Origin: Lepus europaeus | Taxonomy: Eukaryota > Chordata > Mammalia > Lagomorpha > Leporidae | NCBI RefSeq assembly: GCF_033115175.1 | Contig: NC_084850.1 | Coordinates: 19,251,218-19,315,217, forward strand | Reading direction: 5' to 3' | Length of the DNA stretch: 64,000 bases | Shown: in pieces, positions 1 through 12,270 of the stretch | How the letters are laid out: the number at the start of each line of letters is the position of its first letter | How positions within the stretch are numbered: the first letter of the stretch is position 1 | Made by a program: the position numbers and the translations under genes | Notes under the pieces: model-generated | What the model saw: the letters and a program-made list of their open reading frames with translations, nothing else | The model's database searches: none | What the model was told of the DNA's origin: nothing

Positions 1-1010
1 CCTGATACATGAAAGGCATATTTCACTGTTATTCACTCTGAGAACCTTGTTGGCTTCCTGGATGCAAAACTCACAAAAGTGTTTCACACTTACCCATGGC
101 TGGGTCTCCAGGAGTTTCCACATTCCAGCAATTTATCAAAATTACTGCAGTTGGTCCCTGAATTACAATGGTTTGGCTTACAATTTTTTGACTTTACAGT
201 GGTGTGGAAGTGATGCACTTTCAATAGAAACCATATTTGGAATTCAGAATTCTGATATTTTCATGGACTAATGATATGTGGTACAATACCCTTGCAGTGT
301 AGGGTAGAAGTAACAAGCACCACACCAAGTTAGTTATGTGATCTAGGTGGAAACAACTGATATTCCACAGTATACTGTGCTGCTAAACTATGATGTTCAG
401 CGAGCTAGGTGTATGAAATGTATGTTCAAGTTGTGACATTTTCGACTCATGGTAGGCTTATGAGAATATTAGTACATTGTGAATTAAGGGTTTTCTAGTT
501 GTGTTTGAGTTTCCTTCTGGTTGCTAGCTCTGGTGGCTTCTATTTCATGGAAGCTAATTTTAGTTATAATTCTCTGTATTTTCCTATCTCTCCAGATTTA
601 GAGGCAGTTGTTTTCCTTGTAAACTCTTCTCAGTAAACTAAGGAAAATAATTGATTTTCAATTTTCTCAGCAATTTTCTTATTACGAGGATAGTAGTGAT
701 GACTTCCAAAGTCTTTACATGTCAGAGCAGAAACCATAAGTCCTTTAATGATTTTTTCCACTATATTTTTAGGTTTATCTTGTGATTGCTCTAGGGCTTT
801 CCATATATATCTTAACTTATAATCTACTCCATATTTATGCTAGCTTAATTCTAGTGAGATAGGAAAATATGACTTCCACATAGCTGTGCCTGTGTTCTCC
901 TTTTTTACTATTAAAATTATAAATATTATATCTATGTATGTTAAAACACAATGATACATTGTATAATTATTATTTAATATAATTTTAAGAAAAGAGAACA
1001 AAGATATGAG
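1..1010. other. ARHGEF6 intron, AT-rich, no element recognised
   Basis: Unique-looking AT-rich DNA with no exon, SINE or L1 that I can name. Confidence 0.5.
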
Positions 1011-1130
1011 TGTACTTCATTACATTCATGGAAAAATTTAATTAAAAGATAAGTTTATTTTGGTACAAACAATTGAAATCCATGAAACAATATTTTCATC
1101 ATACATATTTTCCATTGACTTTCTGAAGAT
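1011..1130 (-). mobile_element. MITE-like palindromic element, copy 1
   Basis: 120 bp with near-inverted ends: TACTTCATTACATTCATGG at the left and CCATTGACTTTCTGAAG at the right. The interior reads TTAAAAGATAAGTTTATTTT, the reverse complement of the interior of copies at 20669, 32441 and 57545. The ends resemble mariner inverted repeats (CTTCAAAAAGTTCATGGAAAA type). No coding capacity. Confidence 0.6.
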
Positions 1131-1274
1131 AGCTCATATTTGTTAACTTTCTTATTTATCATTTGCCTCTCTTCATTTCTTCTGTGGATTTGCATTACTA
1201 TATGGTATCACATCATTGTTCCAGTAGAAAATTGCTCCCACCTGTCTCTTCTGTGCTGTGGTTGTCAAATATAA

Positions 1275-1337
1275 GAATACTTCAAAAACACTCATGAAAA
1301 AGTGGAACTAAAAGAGTATTCTGGTGCCAAAAAATTT
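1275..1337 (-). mobile_element. MITE-like element, partial copy 2
   Basis: Half copy: ATACTTCAAAAACACTCATG followed by an interior resembling copy 1, breaking off after CTGGTGCC. Confidence 0.4.
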
Positions 1338-1687
1338 AGAGTTATACATATGAATATATTAAATTTCTGCATGCTATAGGTGAACAATATAATCATACAG
1401 TTTTGTTTTATTAAATTGATTTTATGTAAGTTAAGAAGAAACATGTGCTTAGGATATCATTTTAATTATATAATTAGCTTTACTGATGTTCTTTGTTTTT
1501 ATATGTGGCTTTGAATTTATATCTGCATCTACTTGCTTTCAGCCTGAACAGCTTTCTTTAATTTTTGTAAGGTGGATTTTCCAGTTAATGATTCTCTCAA
1601 TTTCCATTTGGGAAAGTTTCATTTCACCTTCATTTTTGAAAGCTAGTTTGGATGGATATATAATTCTTGTTTGGCATGTATTTTTAA

Positions 1688-2021
1688 AAGATTTTTATTT
1701 ATTTATTTGAAAGTCAGAGTTACACAGAGAGAAGAAGAGGCAGAGAGAGAGAGGTCTTCTATCCACTGGTTCACTCCCCAATTGGCCACAAGGGTCAGAG
1801 CAGTACCGATCCAAAGCCAAGAGCCAGGAGCCAGGAGCTTCTTCTGGGTGTCCCACATGGGTGCAGGGGCCTAAGCACTTGGGCCATCTTCTACTGTTTT
1901 CCCAGGCCACAGCAGAGAGCTGGATCAGAAGTGGAGCAGCTGGGACTAGAACTGGTGCCCATATGAGATGCTGGCGCCCCAGGCTAGGCTGTTAATCTGC
2001 TGTGCCACAGCACCAGCTCCT
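1688..2021 (-). mobile_element. C-repeat SINE (older subfamily)
   Basis: Antisense lagomorph C repeat: a T-rich start followed by TTTGAAAGTCAGAGTTACAC and AGAG runs, then the body with GGGTGCAGGGGCC, ending with the 5' end of the element (GCCACAGCACCAGC). It sits in the ancient L1M. Confidence 0.85.
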
Positions 2022-2280
2022 ATTTTTTGTTTTTATTACTTTGAGTATGCCATCCTACTGTCTTCAGCCTCTATGATTCTGATGAAAAATTGGCTGTTCA
2101 TATGTTCCAAGTACACCACCCTTGATGAATTGTTTCTTCTTGATGCCTTCAAAATGTTTTACTTTCATCTTTTCATTATAATTTTTCTGGTGTGGATCTC
2201 TTTGCATTTGTCCTATTTGAAAATTGCTGAGCTTGTTGAATGTGTAGATTAATATTTTCCTCAAATTTGAGGAGTTTTCA

Positions 2281-2631
2281 GGCTGGCGCCATGGCTCAAT
2301 AGGCTAATCCTCTGCCTAGCGGCGCCGGCACACCGGGTTCTAGTCCCGGTCGGGGTGCCGGATTCTGTCCCGGTTGCCCCTCTTCCAGGCCAGCTCTCTG
2401 CTGTGGCCCGGGAGTGCAGTGAAGGATGGCCCAAGTGCTTGGGCCCTGCACCCCATGGGAGACCAGGAGAAGCACCTGGCTCCTGCCATCAGATCAGCGT
2501 GGTGCGCCGGCCGCAGCGCGCCGGCTGCGGCGGCCATTGGAGGGTGAACCAACGACAAAAGGAAGACCTTTCTCTCTGTTTCTCTCTCTCACTGTCCACT
2601 CTGCCTGTCAAAAAATAAAAAAAATTTTTTT
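2281..2631 (+). mobile_element. C-repeat SINE (young subfamily)
   Basis: Sense copy from GGCTGGCGCCATGGCTCAAT to an A-rich tail after CTGCCTGTCA. It is flanked by a perfect 15-bp target-site duplication, TTTGAGGAGTTTTCA, at 2266-2280 and 2632-2646. Confidence 0.93.
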
Positions 2632-3050
2632 TTTGAGGAGTTTTCAGTCATTCTTTCTTTGGATATTTTCCCCTTTTTTTTCCCCAGAAACCTTTTATTT
2701 AAGTTATACAACTTCATACATTTCATGAATACAAATTTAGGAATGTAGTGATACTTCCCACCTCACCCTCCCTTCTACCTGCACTCCTACCTTTTTTCCT
2801 CTTCTCTCTTCTATTCCCCTTATTTTTACTAAGATCTATTTTCATTTAACTTTATACATATAAGTTTAACCCCAGACTAAGAGTTCAACAAATAGTATGA
2901 AAAAAAAAAAAAAACTGTTTCTCAACAGTTGAGACAAGAGGTGTTCAAAGTCATTGTATCTCAAAATGTCAATTTCACTTCTATAGATTACCTTTTAAGT
3001 ACTCTATTAGTTACCACAGATCAGGGAGAACATATAGTATTTGTCTTTTT

Positions 3051-3387
3051 TTTTTTTTGACAGGCAGAGTGGACAGTGAGAGAGAGACAGAGAGAAAGGT
3101 CTTCCTTTTTTGTTGTTGGTTCACCCTCCAATGGCGGCCACGGTAGGCGCGCTGCAGCAGGCGCACTGCGCTGATACGAAGGCAGGAGCCAGGTGCTTCT
3201 CCTGGTCTCCCATGGGGTGCAGGGCCCAAGCACTTGGACCATCCTCCACTGCACTCCCTGGCCACAGCAGAGAGCTGGCCTGGAAGAGGGGCAACCGGGA
3301 CAGGATCGGTGCCCCGACCGGGACTAGAACCTAGTGTGCCGGCGCCACAAGGCGGAGGATTAGCCTAGTGAGCCGTGGCGCCGGCCC
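3051..3387 (-). mobile_element. C-repeat SINE (young subfamily)
   Basis: Antisense copy inside the L1, with 15-bp duplication AGTATTTGTCTTTTT at 3036-3050 and 3388-3402, ending in GCCGTGGCGCCGGCCC. Confidence 0.93.
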
Positions 3388-3881
3388 AGTATTTGTCTTT
3401 TTGGGACTGGCTTATTTCACTAAGTCTAATGGTTTACAGTTGCATTCATTTTGTTCCAAAGGACAGGATTTCATTTTTTTGTTGCTGTATAATATTCCAT
3501 GATGTACATATCTCATAATTTCTTTATCCAGTCTTCAGTTGACAGACATCTAGGTTGATTCCATATCTTAGCTATTGTGAATTCAGTGGCATTAAATATG
3601 GAGGTGCATATCACTCTTTCATATGCTGATTTCATTTCCTTTGAGTAAATTCCCAGGAGTGGGATGGCTGGGTCATATGATAGATCTATAATCAGATTTC
3701 TGAGGTATCTCCATATTGTCTTTCAAAGTTGCTATACCAGTTTATATTCCCACCAACAGTGGATTAGGGTACCTTTTTCCCCACATCCTCACCAGCATTT
3801 GTTGGTTGTTGATTTCTATATGAGAGCCATTCTAAATGGGGTGAGGTAAAACCTCATTGTGGTTTTGATTTGCATTTTCTT

Positions 3882-4228
3882 TTTTATTTATTTATTTATT
3901 TATATTTTTTTTGACAGGCAGAGTGGATAGTGAGAGAGAGAGACAGAGAGAAAGGTCTTCCTTTTTGCTGTTGGTTCACCCTCCAATGACCACTGCGGCC
4001 AGTGCATCTCCCTGATCCGAAGGCAGGAGCCAGGTGCTTCTCCTGGTCTCCCATGTGGGTGCAGGGCCCAAGCACTTGGGCCATCCTCTACTGCCTTCCC
4101 GGGCCATAGCAGAGAGCTGGCTTGGAAGAGGGGCAACCAGGACAGAATCCGGCACCCCAACCGGGACTAGAACCCGGTGTGCTGGCGCCGCAGGCGGAGG
4201 ATTAGCCTATTGAGCCGTGGTGCCGGTC
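3882..4228 (-). mobile_element. C-repeat SINE (young subfamily)
   Basis: Antisense copy inside the same L1, flanked by the 17-bp duplication TTGATTTGCATTTTCTT at 3865-3881 and 4229-4245. Confidence 0.93.
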
Positions 4229-5088
4229 TTGATTTGCATTTTCTTGATGGCTAGTGATCCTGAGCATTTTTTTCATGTATGTGTTGGCCATTTGGATTTC
4301 CTCTTTTGAAAAATGCCTGTTTAAGTCCTTTTCCCATTTCATAACTGGATTGTTTGTTTTGGTTGTTGTTGAGTTTCTTGAATTCTTTATAGATTGTGGA
4401 TATTAATCCTTTATCAGTTGCATAGGTTGCAAATATTTTCTCCCATTCTATCAGTTAACTCTTAATTTTGCTAAGTGTTACTTTTGCAGAGCAGAAGCTT
4501 CTCAATTTGATGTAATCCCATTTGTCAGTTTTGGCTTTGATTGATTGTGCTTCTGGGGTCTTTTCCAAGAACTCTTTGCTTATGCTAATGTCTTGCAGGG
4601 TTTCCCCAATGTTTTCTAATAATTTTATGGTATTGCATCATCGATTCATGTCTTTGATCCATTTTGAGTAGGTTTTTGTGGAAAGTGTAAGGTAGGGGTC
4701 TTGCTTCATACTTCTGCATGTGGAGATCCAGTTGTTCCAGCACCATTTGTTAAAGAGACTGTCCTTGCTCCAGGGATTGATTTTAACTCCTTTGTCAAAG
4801 ATAAGTTGATTGTAGATGACTGGATAGATTTCTGTAGTTTCTATTCTATTCCATTGGTCTTAGATATTTTTTCTTCTCCATTCTCTCTATCCTCTCCTTT
4901 ACGTACTCCCTTTACATGTATGGTGTTGTGCTTAAATATTATCACATATTTATCCAAGGTTCTGTTCATTTCTATTTAATGATTTTCTCTGTTTTTCAGA
5001 TTGGTAATATATATCAATCTGTCTTTAAGTCCACTGATTCTCTCGTACTGCCAGGTTAGAAATACTGTTGTAACAATGTTTTTTTGGT

Positions 5089-5106
5089 GATATATATATA
5101 TATATA
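5089..5106. repeat. (TA)n microsatellite
   Basis: GATATATATATATATATATA run at the junction between the ancient L1M and the second rabbit L1. Confidence 0.8.
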
Positions 5107-6313
5107 ATTTTATTTAAATTATAGAATTTTTTAAATTTGTATTTATTTATTTTATTTATTTATTATTTATTTGAAAGTCAGAGTTACACAGAGAGAGGAA
5201 AGGCAGAGGCAGAGGCAGAGAGAGAGAAAGAGAGAGAGAGAGGTCTTCCATCCACTGGTTCATTCCCCAGTTGGCCACAATGGCCGGAGTTGTGCTGATC
5301 CAAAGCCAGGAGCCTTTTCTGGGTCTCCCATGTGGGTGCAGTGGCCAGGGACTTGGGCCATCCTCAACTGCTTTCCCAGGCCATAGCAGAGGACTGAATC
5401 GAAAGTGAAGCAGCTGGGTCTCAAACCGGCTCCCATATGGGATGCTGGTGCTTCAGGCCAGGGCGTTAACCTGCTGTGCCACAGTGCCGGCCCCCAAAGT
5501 TATACAAGTTTAATATATTTCATATGTACAGATTTAGGAACGTAGTGACACTTCCTCCCCTCCTGCCTACACTCCAAACCTTCTTCCTCCTTGCACTTCT
5601 ACTTTTGATTTCTACAAAGATCTATTTTCTTTCTTTTAAATTTTTATTTGCTTTTGTACAATACAATACGATTTGTAGATACAATTCTAAGAAGATAATG
5701 ATATTCCCTTCCTCCCTTCCTCTCCCTTTCTCTCTCTCCCTCCCACCCCCTTTTCTTCTCCCCTTGTTTTTTTAGTTTTTGAGATAGCATATTTTAAAAA
5801 TACAGTACAGTAGAAAGACTTATTACCTCACCAATAAGAAGTTTAACAAATAGAAAGCAAAAAGGCCCTAGTTTAGTAGGAATATAGACAACAGCTATAA
5901 ACAATAATTGAATGGAAAATGACTATTTTATCCATATATAGTAAATTTTAAAGTAATCAGAGGTCATTTAAACTATAGCAGTGTAACATTCTTTTTTAAA
6001 AACTTTTACCATACTCTATATTCAGTATACTTAATGATCATATAGTTAACTCTTCTTTATGTAATGGAGGTCAACAAGTAATATGAAGGAAAATAAGACA
6101 AAACAGAACAAAACTAAACAAGACACTGTTCCTCCATCAAAGAGACAAGGGCTGTAAACAATCATCAAATAAATGTGTCTATTTCAGTCCAATACATTAT
6201 ATTTCAGATATCGTATTAGTTATATTGGATCAGGGAAAGCATATATTATCTGTCTATTTGGGACTGGCTTATTTCAGTAAGTATAATGGATTCCAGTTGC
6301 GACCATCTTATTG
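5100..6313 (-). mobile_element. Rabbit-type L1 3' end, 5'-truncated, interrupted by a SINE
   Basis: Antisense L1 3' UTR with GATTTAGGAACGTAGTGACA and CT-rich blocks, then GGGACTGGCTTATTTCAGTA. It contains the SINE at 5141-5494. The 5' truncation falls near 6313, where L1M sequence resumes. Confidence 0.75.
5141..5494 (-). mobile_element. C-repeat SINE (older subfamily)
   Basis: Antisense copy from ATTTATTTGAAAGTCAGAG to CACAGTGCCGGCCCC. A diverged duplication (AAATTATAGAATTTT and AAGTTATACAAGTTT) can be made out around it. Confidence 0.88.
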
Positions 6314-8002
6314 CAAAAATCTATTTTCAATTACAAAATTTTAAATTTAATTTTAACTCTGAAGTTTCCATTTGGTTCTTTTTTAAAATAATATCTATCT
6401 CTGTTGATATCCTGGATTTCATAAGACATTGTCATCATAGCTTTCTTTACTCCTTCAAGTGTCATCTTTTTTGTTTTTTGAATATACTTACAATGGCTAC
6501 TTTGAAGTTCTTGTTAAGTCTGATATCTTGTCACTCTCATAGGCAATTTCTGTTGTTTATTATTCCATCCCTAGTGTATGAGTCACACATTTCTGATTCT
6601 TTGCATTCTACATAATGTTTTTAAAACTGGGCTTTTTAGGTTTCACAACTGAGAATATTGATTCCATTTGGGGCTTTTATTTTGTCATTTGCTTATTAGT
6701 TTGTTTAGTAATTCATTGGACTATTTTAGTGAAGTCTAGTTTTTCAACTGTGTACATCCTCTGGTGTCACACTCAGAGGGTACAGCCTTGGTGGGGCGTG
6801 AAGTCACACTAGGATGACAGTGCTGTTAATAGGGTGTTTTTTTTTTTTGCCTCCCTCCTTGATCTCTCTAGTAAGCCTCATTTGGTGTCACACCCAGGAG
6901 TTAGGCTCCACTACTTTCCAGTTGATTTGCCGTTAATGTTTTTGAAAATTTCTTGGGACATACATTGTTCCATCATTTGATCTAGCTATATTTGAGCAAG
7001 GGTAGTTTTTGAGACCAGACTTGAGGTTTATTCTTATCATTACTATCAGTCTTTTTCTCTGCTTCTCTCTGGTGACTTAGCTGGTGTATAGTCTAGCAGC
7101 TTGTTGCTCTTAAGTCAAAGGAGCTACAGCTTCCTTTGATTTGCTTACCTTCAAAATTTCCATTGTTTTTGCAAAAACCCTTAGGCTTGAATTCCCCCAC
7201 ACTCTTTTTCACGTAAAACAAGTTTCTCTGAGCTTCAAAGCTCTCTTTCTATGGCTGCTCTACCCCTAGTTCACTATTCTATCCCTGGGTCACTACTCTG
7301 GGTGATGATGAGCATGGTAGTAGTAGCATCTGGTCTTCCCCGCTTTCCATCCCAGCACGAAACCTCTGCTTCTACAAGTGAACTGGACTGAGGGCCATTG
7401 GGCCTCCTGTGTTTTCATCCTGACATCCCTGGGTAAGGGCCTCTGCTGTATGTGTAGAGGTGGATGAAGGGAGCTTCTGACTTCTCACTCACATTCATAG
7501 AGAATTTAGCCTCCTTTACTGAGATTTGAAGGGGTTGAGCTGTGCTGGCGGTCTGCCCCTCCTGGTGAAATGCTATCTTCTGATAGTAAGAACAAAAGAT
7601 AGTAAGTAAGAGAGCTGAGGAGGTGAGTGAGGCCTGTTTTCTTGGCCACACTTGCCTGGAGTGGAGCATCCGGCAAACCAATCTGGGAGGGAGGGATAGA
7701 GGAGAGTGTGTCACCATTCAAATGCTACAAACTCCCTGTTCTTACTGAGTTTTCATTTGTTTTCTTGAATAAATGTTTCTGCATTCATCAACAGCCATTA
7801 GGACAATTTATAGTGATTTCAAATGGTTATTTTTAGAGTTTCCACTGTTCTATTTGTTTCCCTAGGGAGGGGTCCAAAGAGCATATCATGCCAGCATCTT
7901 GAAAATGAAACTATTCACTACTTCCTTCTGAGTCCTTTAGCGCCCCTCCCTGATTTGAACCCATTTTTTTTGCCAGTTTTATACTGTTTCTCTTTAAGTT
8001 CT

Positions 8003-8165
8003 ACTACTTAGAAACTGAGTTACATAAGGTAATTCACTTAACTTCTAAGCATTAGCTTCCTCACTTGTAAAATAAGGATAAAATGGCCTGCCTTGCAGGC
8101 TTGATGTGAGGATTAAATTAAATAATGTATCCAAAGTACAGAGCATGCAGCACTAGGTAGGCATC
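8003..8165 (+). repeat. MIR SINE relic
   Basis: Sense MIR: AATTCACTTAACTTCTAAGC, TTCCTCACTTGTAAAATAAG and TGTGAGGATTAAATTAAAT in consensus order. Confidence 0.7.
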
Positions 8166-10140
8166 ATCATGCCCCATATATATTTTATTCATGTTCTAGT
8201 GACAGGCTACTAGATAATTTCCAGAAAAAGTAAGCATGAATTATTTCACGCATACAAAGAGCAGAGATAATACAATGCACACCCATATATGTACCCACTA
8301 TTCAGCTTCAGAAACAAATTATAGAAGTTCAAGTCCTTCGTATACTCAAATATTTCCTGCCCTTCCTTCCCTCACAAGAGGGAAACACAGTCCTAAACCT
8401 TTTTTTTTTCTTTATTAGGGGTGTTTTCATACTTTATTACACATCTACAATAAAGAAAAAAAGTGGTTCAGAGGCATTTTTCCTTTGGTGAATCCATACA
8501 TGTCCCATGTACGTAAGGAAAATTCCTTCGAACCATTAATGAGAACCTTTCAATGTTAACTCACTATTTATCTGAGCACATGTTCTTTTCCTTTTAATAT
8601 GAGAATAGCAATCCTGGAAGAATATCAAAAAACAACTGGTTTACCTCAAATGGTAGACTTGTTGTGGTGCTTAGAGAAGTTTCTGTTTTAACACTATATG
8701 CTAAAATGTTACCGACTCTGTTTGCATATGTCAGAAAGTTAATTTTATACACATAGTGCAGGTTACTTCAAACAGTATGATTCACAGTTTGTCATACACT
8801 TGATTTAAAGATTCTCAACTTTTTTGGAAACTATAATCCTCTGTTTGATTTGGGTTAATGACTTTTTGAGAATTATGTAATATCCCATGAAAAGATGAAA
8901 GACTCACTGGAGTCCCCATAGAACTGAATTTTTGTCTTACTGGTTTATTTACATATAAGAGATGAAAATTAAAATACGTGGGGTTTTCCTCAGATGTGCT
9001 TTTAATATAATCTCAGCTATTTTCCTGGAATCTCATGGTAATTTATGCTGCCATATTAGAGACAAGGTAGAGTGAGATTCACCAACAAAACACACTAAAA
9101 CAATTAGATGAAGGTTTCCATTGGAATAGGGACATTGGAGGCTTTCTGTTCTTTCCAGGCTGAAGCTGTAATGCTTAGGCGAACTACTTCTGTTCAGTCT
9201 GTAGGTGGCAATGTCCTACCAGAAATGCTGATAAGTGGCTGTGAGATGGCATCCAGTCTTAAAATTGTGTGATTGCCTGTAGGTACCTTGTTAAAAATGC
9301 AGTAATGCGTTGCCTGAATTTGGATATATAATCAGACCCACCCAACCTGATGTTACCCCATATTTACATATATTTGAATGGCTGCCCCAGTCTTTTGCTG
9401 TCCCCTGGACGAGGTCTTTTGGGATTTCCCCTATCTCTCCCCTGCTGGTTTGCTGTGGTGTAGCTCCTGTCTCTTCTTGGGAATAACTTCTCTTTTACAA
9501 AGATAACCACGTGACTTCTGTGCTTTCGTGTAGCGTCCAAATTTTTCACAGGGGAAAGCGGTAAGAGAGAGCTGGGAGAAGAGGAGAGAATTGGTGCTAA
9601 GGCAGATCTGGACCTTACTTCCCTATTGCAGTGACTCCCACAAACACCCCTGTGTCCTTTTCTTCCAGGTAGTTTTAATCCTTTGCTTTTTTACCATTCT
9701 AGGCAGCAAATGAAGATTCTGAGAAAACCCCAAAGAGCTGTTTACTTGCTTTGGGAGCAAGGGACATAGGAAAACTTCTGAGCCTCGATTCTGTTCTGTT
9801 TCTGTCATTGAAGAACCCCAGGGAAGGGAGCAAGTAAGACTGATCACCGACAAAAAAGTGAAGGGATCAGAAAAGAAGCAGGCAGCCTAATCTCTGGCAC
9901 TGAATAAATGAAGAAGGAAAATAGGGATCCACCCAACTCAGTGTGAGTGGACCCCTAGGATTTTTCACTGGCCGGAAGCCAGGGCTTCCTAGCTCCTCTT
10001 CCCTCACCTCCCCTTTTCCAGGCCACAGCAATTCCCATGAAAGGCTAGTAGGGAGAGTAATGGAGGGAGGAGGAATCTCTGGCTTTCTGCTAGGTGAATC
10101 CATGATCATTCTAGTTAAGGAATGAAATCCTGTCTTTTGA
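8166..10140. other. ARHGEF6 intron, mostly unassigned
   Basis: No exon of ARHGEF6 was recognised here and no repeat that I can name with confidence. The open frames are short and without family resemblance. Confidence 0.5.
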
Positions 10141-10468
10141 AGAAACATGAATGGAACTGGAGAACATTATGTTAAGTGAAATAAGCCAAACACAGAACAA
10201 CAAATAAAACATGGCCTCCCTTGTATGTGAAAGCTTAAAAAGTTGACTGCAGGGGCTGATGTTGTGGGCATATGAGCGCCAGTTTGAGTCCCGGCTGCTC
10301 TACTTCTGATCCAGTTCTCTGCTATGGCCTGGGAAAGCAGTAGAAGATGGCCCAAGTCCTTGGGCCCCTGTACTTGCATGGGAAGACCCAGAAGAAGCTC
10401 CTGGCTCCTGGCTTTGGTCTGGCCTGGCCTATCCCTAGACTTTGTAGCCATTTGGAGAGTGAACAAAT

Positions 10469-10513
<45 letters not shown>

Positions 10514-10905
10514 ATGTGTGTAACTTTCCCTTTGAAATAAATAAAATAAATCTTTTTTTAAAAAAAGTTGATTACGTAGGAGTAGAGAATATAGTAGTGG
10601 GCACCATAGGCTAGGGAGGGCAGAAGAGTGGGGGGTAGTGGGAAGGCAGATAAAGGGTACCAACACAGTCAGAGAAGGGAAGTGGTTCTGATATTATATA
10701 ATACAATAGGGTAACCATAATCTACAACAATATACATTTCATAATAAATAAAAAAGTGGGAAGGTTTCCATTATAGAGATATGATAATATTTGAGGAGGT
10801 AGAAATGCTAATTATCTTGACTTGATTATTATACAAGATCTTCATGTATCTAATTACAACCCTGTACCCCATAAAGTACAATTATCATATGGCAATTAAA
10901 AATTA
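10141..10905 (+). mobile_element. Old L1 3' end, sense, interrupted by SINE
   Basis: AACATGAATGGAACTGGAGA and TTAAGTGAAATAAGCCAAAC are the 3' end of L1 ORF2. The 3' UTR resumes after the SINE and ends at CCCCATAAAGTACAATTATC. Confidence 0.75.
10251..10561 (+). mobile_element. C-repeat SINE (older subfamily)
   Basis: Sense copy with TGGGAAAGCAGTAGAAGATG, a long (CT)n run at about 10471-10510 and an AAATAAATAAAATAAATC tail. It is flanked by diverged copies of AAAAAGTTGACTGC at 10237 and 10562. Confidence 0.87.
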
Positions 10906-11894
10906 GAAAGCTATACAAAGATTCCACAGAAACATTGATGTATCAGATGTTAAAACCTGTAGTGTTATTGTAATGCACAATGGTTTTCTTCAGCTTTCCG
11001 GTCCAACCCAGCACATATCAGAATCCCATCCACCATTTGGTCTATGACAACTGTATGTTGAGTTTCAAACAGCACTCATGTGATGAGAAGTGCTTCTGTT
11101 GAATCACATTACATATACTGCAAATGTTAAGCTTGAAAAGCAAGCCTTAACTAATTACCATTTCAAACAGGCTGCATAAAATTAAAAACTACATTTTTAA
11201 CACAGATTGTTCTTTGGTGTAATGGTAAATATATAATTCTGTATGGCCATATTAATTTGTATATTAAATTTAGTTTTCTAAGTAAAATATGTTTTTTGGA
11301 ATATATTTCTCATAGTAGGTAGTGGCTTTATAAGACATTTTGGTTCTTTGTTGCAGTACTAAAAATTTCCTTTCTTCCCAATAACCAGTTTTTAACCTAA
11401 GATAATGATATATTGCTATATCTAAGTTTTTTCCAGATATTTAAGTAACATTTAGCAGGCCTAGAAGTTCCAATGTGGCCTGGAAGCTAATCAAGTACCC
11501 ATTAGTATTTGCTTTTAATTGCTGTAACTCTTGCATCAATTAGAGTAGAATGCTGAGGATGCACAAAGGAAAGAATAAGACTTGTTTACCATATCGAAAA
11601 TTAGCAAAATGTTTTTCCTCCAAATTACATTTCTACTCAAAAGCACTCTCCAAACCTGAGTTATTTTCTTAATTATGAATGTTTATATGTGATGAATTTT
11701 AAAACCTTTTTATGCACTTTAGGTTCATGGTTGAAAATTAAACATCAGTTGAATTCCATTAAGTTGGTAATCACAAATGCTGGGTTGTTCTTAAAGATGT
11801 GATTTTAGCAAGGTATTTGTCTTGGACTACTACTACTAATAATAATGGTAATAAAAATGCATCTATTGACTTTTAGGTTGAAAAAAAAATACTT
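10906..11894. other. ARHGEF6 intron, AT-rich, nothing recognised
   Basis: AT-rich single-copy-looking DNA; no coding or repeat signature that I can support. Confidence 0.5.
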
Positions 11895-12115
11895 TCCTGT
11901 GGAGAGGCAGGGTGGTGTCTCGGAAAGATCTGAGACTTTGGCTTCAGCCCTGGGTATGAACCCCACCATAGCCAATTTACTAGCTATTACTCACCTTTTC
12001 TGAGTCTCGCGTTTCTCTTCTGCAAGATGGAGATAATGCCTATGTTGAAATGTTCTGAACATTAAAGAAAAAATGCAAATATAAACAAAATATAAAGATC
12101 TTAGCATAAACTTAA
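11895..12115 (+). repeat. MIR SINE relic
   Basis: GGCAGGGTGGTGTCTCGGAA, GACTTTGGCTTCAGCC, TTACTAGCTATTACTCACC and CTGCAAGATGGAGATAAT follow the MIR consensus order. Confidence 0.75.
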
Positions 12116-12139
12116 AAACCCCACTATTTAAACTTCATA

Positions 12140-12270
12140 ATTTTATTAGGTAGGGGTTTTATCTGTTGTTTACAGATGAGTCATTTGAAGCTCAGGCAAC
12201 TCATCCGAGGCCATCAAATCTGTTTTTATGACTCCAAGTCCAGGGCACTTGCCTTCCCTGAACTGCTGCT
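12140..12270 (-). repeat. MIR-type relic, antisense
   Basis: TTACAGATGAGTCATTTGAA and GCAACTCATCCGAGGCCATC match the antisense MIR pattern of 'fraction of cells: tacagatgaggaaactgagg ... cttgcccaaggtcac' in order. Confidence 0.5.

Larger units (their letters stand above)
2671..4862 (-). mobile_element. Rabbit-type L1, 5'-truncated, interrupted by two SINEs
   Basis: Antisense L1 3' UTR (from about 2690) and ORF2 3' end: GGACTGGCTTATTTCACTAAG, CAACAGTGGATTAGGGTACC and CCATTTGTTAAAGAGACTGT in L1 order. It ends near CTATTCCATTGGTC. A short duplication GATATTTT is seen at 2662-2669 and 4863-4870. SINEs occupy 3051-3387 and 3882-4228. Confidence 0.85.
1480..7900 (-). mobile_element. Ancient L1M-type LINE fragment, split by younger insertions
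   Basis: Segments 1480-1687, 2022-2280, 2633-2670, 4863-5099 and 6314 to about 7900 read as consecutive parts of the 3' region of one old mammalian L1 in minus orientation. Clues are phrases such as GGATATATAATTCTTG, GAAAAATTGGCTGTTCATAT, GTGTGGATCTCTTTGCATTT and TCCATTTGGTTCTTTTTT, in the order expected. The right-hand limit is uncertain. Confidence 0.6.

Noticed and set aside
2355-2728. GC-rich open frames inside C-SINEs here and at 3011, 3896, 16641, 26744, 37475, 48670 and 49104
   Set aside because: The same peptides recur in each SINE copy; they are translations of the repeat body, not genes.
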